A DNA stretch of 64,000 bases from Neobacillus soli NBRC 102451 (GTDB lineage Bacteria; Bacillota; Bacilli; Bacillales; Cytobacillaceae): NCBI RefSeq assembly GCF_001591665.1, contig NZ_BCVI01000057.1, positions 1 through 64,000 of the forward strand, given 5' to 3'. Under the pieces are notes generated by a model. That model searched no databases and was not told where the DNA came from. It was given only the letters and a program-made list of their open reading frames with translations. Made by a program: the position numbers and the translations under genes. This document shows, piece by piece, positions 60,397 through 64,000 of this stretch (its first letter is position 1; every line of letters begins with the position of its first letter).

Positions 60397-61242
60397 TTAT
60401 CCCTTAACCCCAGATGACAAGGAAAGTGATTCCATAAAGTATTTTTGTGTGAATAAATAAAGGATAAATGTTGGAACAATGGCTACCAGTGCTCCCGTTA
60501 AAGCATGCGCAACATCAAGTGCATACATCCCCTGAAGTAATTGTAATCCTGGGGTAATTGGCATCTTTTCTACATCATTAAATACAATGGATGGCCATAA
60601 GAAGTCATTCCATGAGGCAGTAAATGTGAACAACGCTACAACCGTCAAGACGGGTCTTATTAGTGGCAATATCAACTTAGAGAATATTTGAAAATCAGAA
60701 GCACCATCCACCCTGGCAGATTCGTCAAAATCCTTGGGAATCCCTTGCATAAACTGTCTTACGAGAAAGATATTAAATACTCCAGCTGTTCCAGGAACAA
60801 TTGCTGCTAAATAATTATTTACCCATCCTAAACTATCAATAATTTTATAGAGTGGAATCAGATTCACAACTGCTGGAAACATCATTGTTGCCATTAAAAA
60901 GAGAAAGATCGCGTTTCTTCCCTTAAATTTCATTCTTGAGTAACCAAAACCAGCTAATGAAACAATTGCTAAAACTAATACCGTTTGTGATACCGATATG
61001 ATGAGCGAGTTCATAAACCATTTTGCCACAGGTGCACTTGTGTTTTCAAAAAGCACATCCTGATAATTTCCAATAACCCAATGAATTGGCAGAATTGTAA
61101 AAGCACTTGATTGGATATCATCTTCACTTTTGAATGAAGAAGTCACTGTATACAATAAAGGAACAATCCATATAATTGCCATGAATAGTAAAAAGATTAA
61201 TGAAACAAATTTTGTAACTCTTTTTTTACCCAAGATAAACAC
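60397..61242 (-). CDS. Sugar ABC transporter permease, AraQ/MalG type
   Basis: A 281-residue inner-membrane permease with six membrane helices and the EAA loop (DESARVDGASDFQIFSKLIL, about residues 175-194) that contacts the ATPase. N-terminal region FVSLIFLLFMAIIWIVPLLY matches carbohydrate CUT1 permeases. Start 61242 overlaps nothing; 3 bases separate it from its partner. As in many CUT1 systems no ATPase gene is present; the shared MsmX-type ATPase may serve. Confidence 0.9.
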   Translation of the reverse strand: MFILGKKRVTKFVSLIFLLFMAIIWIVPLLYTVTSSFKSEDDIQSSAFTILPIHWVIGNYQDVLFENTSAPVAKWFMNSLIISVSQTVLVLAIVSLAGFGYSRMKFKGRNAIFLFLMATMMFPAVVNLIPLYKIIDSLGWVNNYLAAIVPGTAGVFNIFLVRQFMQGIPKDFDESARVDGASDFQIFSKLILPLIRPVLTVVALFTFTASWNDFLWPSIVFNDVEKMPITPGLQLLQGMYALDVAHALTGALVAIVPTFILYLFTQKYFMESLSLSSGVKG

Positions 61243-61245
61243 CTC

Positions 61246-62178
61246 CTAATCGCGTTGTCTTAAAAAGAAGAATTGAATGGCAGAAACGACCATAATACAT
61301 AAACCCAGGATAACAGCCATGGCTGACCCTATACCTGCAATGGAAATGCCTGAACCAAAGGCGTTCTGTTGAATGTACATTAACAATACTGAAGTCGAGC
61401 TTGTTGGTCCACCTTTTGTTAACATGAGTGGCTGCCCATATACATTAAATTGGGCGATTGTCGTAATAACAACTGTATATAAAATTTGAGCTCTTATGCT
61501 AGGAAGAGTGATTCTAAAAAACTTTTGAATACTACTTGCTCCATCTATAGAGGCAGCTTCATATAAATCTCTTGAAATACCGTTAAGAGCAGCCTGATAA
61601 ATAATCATATTTGCACCGATTGACCACCAAATAGTAACTACAACTAATGTAATCCAAGCGTATGGCTGCGTAGATAACCAGTTAGTTTCAACATTTAGAA
61701 AATGATTGATTGGTCCAAAGGAAACACTAAAAAGCATAGAAAATACAATCATTACTGCAGAAACTGAGAACAAGGTTGGCATGTAAAATAATGCCTGAAA
61801 AAACTTCAATCCCTTTGGTCTAGTATTTAGGCCTGCCGCTAAAAGTAAAGGAACAATAATACAAGCTGGAACTGTAAAAAGCACAAATTTAAATGTATTC
61901 CCCAATCCATTGTGTAATTGATCGTAGAATGTAGACTCATGATTAAACAAAATTTCTTTATAATTAGCCAATCCTACAAACTCCGGATCTCCTATTAAAT
62001 CCCAGTTGGTAAATGAAATATAAATACCATATAAAGTGGGAAAAAGAAAAAAAATAGCAAATAAAATTAGATGTGGCCCGATGTAAAGATACGGAGAAAG
62101 GTTAAAACGTTTTTTACCCGAATTTTTCTCTATTACTGCAGACATATTTAATTCCTTGTTCACTCCAGTATTTATCAT
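61246..62178 (-). CDS. Sugar ABC transporter permease, AraP/MalF type
   Basis: A 310-residue CUT1 permease with six membrane helices and the EAA motif DLYEAASIDGASSIQKFFRI (about 205-224). Two starts are credible: ATG 62178 (GGAGTT upstream) and ATG 62145 (AAGGAAT upstream, MSAVIEKN). It forms the heterodimeric channel with the downstream AraQ-type permease. Confidence 0.9.
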   Translation of the reverse strand: MINTGVNKELNMSAVIEKNSGKKRFNLSPYLYIGPHLILFAIFFLFPTLYGIYISFTNWDLIGDPEFVGLANYKEILFNHESTFYDQLHNGLGNTFKFVLFTVPACIIVPLLLAAGLNTRPKGLKFFQALFYMPTLFSVSAVMIVFSMLFSVSFGPINHFLNVETNWLSTQPYAWITLVVVTIWWSIGANMIIYQAALNGISRDLYEAASIDGASSIQKFFRITLPSIRAQILYTVVITTIAQFNVYGQPLMLTKGGPTSSTSVLLMYIQQNAFGSGISIAGIGSAMAVILGLCIMVVSAIQFFFLRQRD

Positions 62179-62214
62179 AATTTTAAACTCCTATTCTTTA
62201 GTTATCGAATAGAG

Positions 62215-62248
62215 AGAGAAATCCTTATCGATTAAAAAGGATTTCTCT
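62215..62248 (-). other. Intra-operon stem-loop after the solute-binding protein gene
   Basis: A perfect 12-bp stem (62215-62226 with 62237-62248) without a T-run, between the binding-protein stop and the permease start. Such hairpins stabilise the upstream mRNA and allow higher expression of the binding protein; that role is inferred. Confidence 0.6.
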
Positions 62249-62293
62249 ATAATTCCCCTAATACCAATTTTACCAAGCCAATTTTCAGCAATC

Positions 62294-63556
62294 TTATTTT
62301 TTATTATTTGATGCTATTTTATCCTCAACTGCTTTTTGAGCCGCTTTTAGTCCTTTGGTAATATCTAATTTCCCATAAATGGCATCACCGACTAATTTAT
62401 CAATTTCTTCGGCTACAAAGCCATTATATTTGTAATCAAATATTTTAAGAGACTTTTGCAATTCAGGATCTTTGACTAAAAATGATTGTGGTAAATCTTG
62501 GTACTCCGGATTTTCCAATGTCACTAATGAAGCAGGGTTTTGGCCAGCTTTAGCCCATGGAAGTGAGTTCTCTCTGACAAAATCAAGGAAATCCGTTATT
62601 CCTTTTGTCTTCTCTTTAGATCGATTTTCGTCCTTAAACATAACGAATTGATGAGAGGAAGTCCAGTTTACAATTTTATCAGGTGAAATCTGAGGAAAGT
62701 TTGTTAATCCCCAATTTAACTTTTTCGAATCTTTTAAGCTATTTTGCATCCATATACCTTCTGGATAAAAGATTGCTTTACCGGATTTGAATAACTGACC
62801 AGGGTCTTCTCCATCCTTGTTAGCAATCTTGTTATCAATTAAACCTTTTAATAATTCAAGTGCTTCCTTAGCTTCTGGAGTATTAAGTGTTGGTGTCTCA
62901 CCGTCACTAGTAATATCTCCACCAAGTTGATTGTAAATGGATAAAAAGATTGGTCGGGTCCAAGTTATTCCAACACCTGTGATTTTGTCCTTTTTAGACA
63001 TTTCTCCAGCTTCTTTAATTTCATCAAATGTTATAACGTTATCATCGAGTGCATTTGGTGCATATTTTTCTAGTAAATCTTTATTGTAATACATAACAAA
63101 ACTGTGTACATCTAATGGAACACTATATCTACTACCATTAATTTCACCTATATCCCATCCTGCTGGTACATAGTTTTCTGCTTTAATTTCAGGATAATCA
63201 GCCAATTTATCATCATAAGTTGTTAATAAGTCATTGCCAACAAACTGTTTAATTCTCTCAGCATGTACAATTGTTAGATCAGGAATACCTTTTCCTGAGT
63301 TCACTACTGTTGGGATCTTTTTATACATATCATCCGCAACCATTGAAACATTCTTTATTTTGAATTTTGGATTTGTCTTATTATATTCATTAACGATTTG
63401 TTTCATATTTTCGCCATCAGGTCCTGTAAACGGATTCCAATATAGAATTTCGTTTTTAGCTGAACCTGAAGAACTTGAGCTAGATGAACTACAGCCTGAT
63501 AAAGCCATCATAATCGCAAAAAGTATAGAGAACATTAATACCGCTTTTCTCTTCAT
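62294..63556 (-). CDS. Sugar ABC transporter solute-binding lipoprotein
   Basis: A 420-residue family-1 solute-binding protein. The lipoprotein signal MKRKAVLMFSILFAIMMALS ends in the lipobox LSGC, followed by a serine-rich linker. Sugar-binding landmarks include ILYWNPFTGPDGENMKQIVN and IFYPEGIWMQNSLKDSK. It delivers an oligosaccharide, likely arabino- or xylo-oligosaccharide judging by its GH43/GH2 neighbours, to the two permeases. Start has AGGGGGAA. Confidence 0.9.
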   Translation of the reverse strand: MKRKAVLMFSILFAIMMALSGCSSSSSSSSGSAKNEILYWNPFTGPDGENMKQIVNEYNKTNPKFKIKNVSMVADDMYKKIPTVVNSGKGIPDLTIVHAERIKQFVGNDLLTTYDDKLADYPEIKAENYVPAGWDIGEINGSRYSVPLDVHSFVMYYNKDLLEKYAPNALDDNVITFDEIKEAGEMSKKDKITGVGITWTRPIFLSIYNQLGGDITSDGETPTLNTPEAKEALELLKGLIDNKIANKDGEDPGQLFKSGKAIFYPEGIWMQNSLKDSKKLNWGLTNFPQISPDKIVNWTSSHQFVMFKDENRSKEKTKGITDFLDFVRENSLPWAKAGQNPASLVTLENPEYQDLPQSFLVKDPELQKSLKIFDYKYNGFVAEEIDKLVGDAIYGKLDITKGLKAAQKAVEDKIASNNKK

Positions 63557-63685
63557 TTAATTTCCCCCTGATTTTTTTTATAATATAACTACAAATCCTT
63601 TCAGCTTGTATCCTGCCCCCCCTTCTTCCTTCCGAGTTAATTAATAGATAGAACACGTTTAAATAGATATTATTTTTATATAAAA

Positions 63686-63724
63686 CCAACTTGATTGAAT
63701 ATTTATAATTTTCAATCAAGTTGG
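63686..63724 (-). terminator. Terminator after the GH2-like gene
   Basis: Perfect 14-bp stem (63686-63699 with 63711-63724), followed on the minus strand by TTTTATATAAAAA. It separates the partial GH2 gene from the importer genes. Confidence 0.85.
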
Positions 63725-63760
63725 ATCATACTTACCTATTATCAATGAAGAAAAAATAAG

Positions 63761-64000
63761 CTAACTGACAACATCGACATGCCACATATCGTTAATTTCC
63801 CGGATCCTTTTTAAATCACATTTTGGGATTCGATCGTAAGTTAGTATACCGTTAATTTCCTGCTCTACATCTGTTAACTGTGTATAACAAAATCCATGTA
63901 ATGAATGGGAATCAAAGATTGCTTTCAGGACTCGTTCATAATCGGCTATATAATCTTCCTCATTCGAAACGGAAGTATAACCCCATCCACTTTCATCTCC
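63761..64000 (-). CDS. 3' end of a glycoside hydrolase family 2 enzyme (partial)
   Basis: 80 codons (79 residues) in frame from the window edge to TAG at 63761. The sequence includes GFCYTQLTDVEQEINGILTY, then DRIPK, the C-terminal TIM-barrel signature of GH2 beta-galactosidase/glucuronidase-like enzymes (TQLTDVEQE). Substrate cannot be judged from this part. It lies upstream of the sugar importer and belongs to the same polysaccharide-utilisation cluster. Confidence 0.85.
   Translation of the reverse strand, partial: GDESGWGYTSVSNEEDYIADYERVLKAIFDSHSLHGFCYTQLTDVEQEINGILTYDRIPKCDLKRIREINDMWHVDVVS

Overview
The window looks like chromosome from a low-GC, spore-forming Bacillaceae bacterium (Bacillus/Neobacillus-like). 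The evidence is Bacillus-type families (YfmM, YueI, YjcZ, RlmCD, GatCAB, DgkB, LytS/LytT-type regulators), strong AGGAGG-type ribosome binding sites, several TTG/GTG/CTG starts and many short hairpin terminators. No rRNA, tRNA, intact insertion sequence, phage module or CRISPR array was recognised.

Layout. 1-12.2 kb is an accessory, decaying region: an M4 neutral protease, a truncated sigma-like gene, a collagen-like protein and a YjcZ-type peptide, a 3' fragment of rlmCD, a frameshifted GC-rich PepE-like gene, a UvrA-like ABC ATPase, a truncated DUF779 gene, the ABC-F protein YfmM and a frameshifted YdeI-like gene. 12.2-23 kb carries a flavodoxin-reductase-like protein, rlmCD, a CC/Se-motif protein, a cstA/lytT/lytS carbon-uptake module, NAD salvage genes pncB and pncA, and dgkB. 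23-26.4 kb is a tightly coupled ECF sigma/anti-sigma operon with membrane proteins, including an overlooked 31-residue ORF. 26.5-33 kb holds a pentapeptide-repeat protein, plsY, putP, a VOC protein and a GNAT enzyme. 33.5-36.7 kb is gatCAB. From memory of Bacillus subtilis, the putP/opuE, gatCAB, dgkB and rlmCD genes form one neighbourhood there, so the segments between them here look inserted.

37-45 kb contains a lysozyme-like protein, VanZ, OsmC, VanW and YueI family genes, the glyoxylate-shunt pair aceB-aceA and a GNAT gene. 45-51 kb is an assimilatory/anaerobic nitrite reductase operon, nirB-nirD-cobA/hemD-sirB-sirC, which makes both the enzyme and its siroheme; upstream are two exact TGTGA-N6-TCACA sites placed for Fnr-type activation. 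51-54.4 kb has a hydrolase, two membrane proteins and a His-rich lipoprotein with a CTG start. 54.5-64 kb is a plant-polysaccharide (arabinan/arabinoxylan-like) cluster: a GH2 enzyme (partial), an ABC sugar importer, a membrane protein, a giant secreted GH43-CBM enzyme and a cytoplasmic GH43.

The most unusual signal is non-coding. Four separate intergenic arrays share a 12-bp core close to TTATYNGCRART repeated every 21 bp (two DNA turns). A fifth array has nine copies of a 52-bp unit built on an 11-bp inverted repeat. A cluster of CAAACGTTTG palindromes spans 31.0-33.4 kb. These, plus a dispersed GGTGCCTGGCACC-like palindrome that has truncated one gene and lies inside another, are the best candidates for something undescribed.
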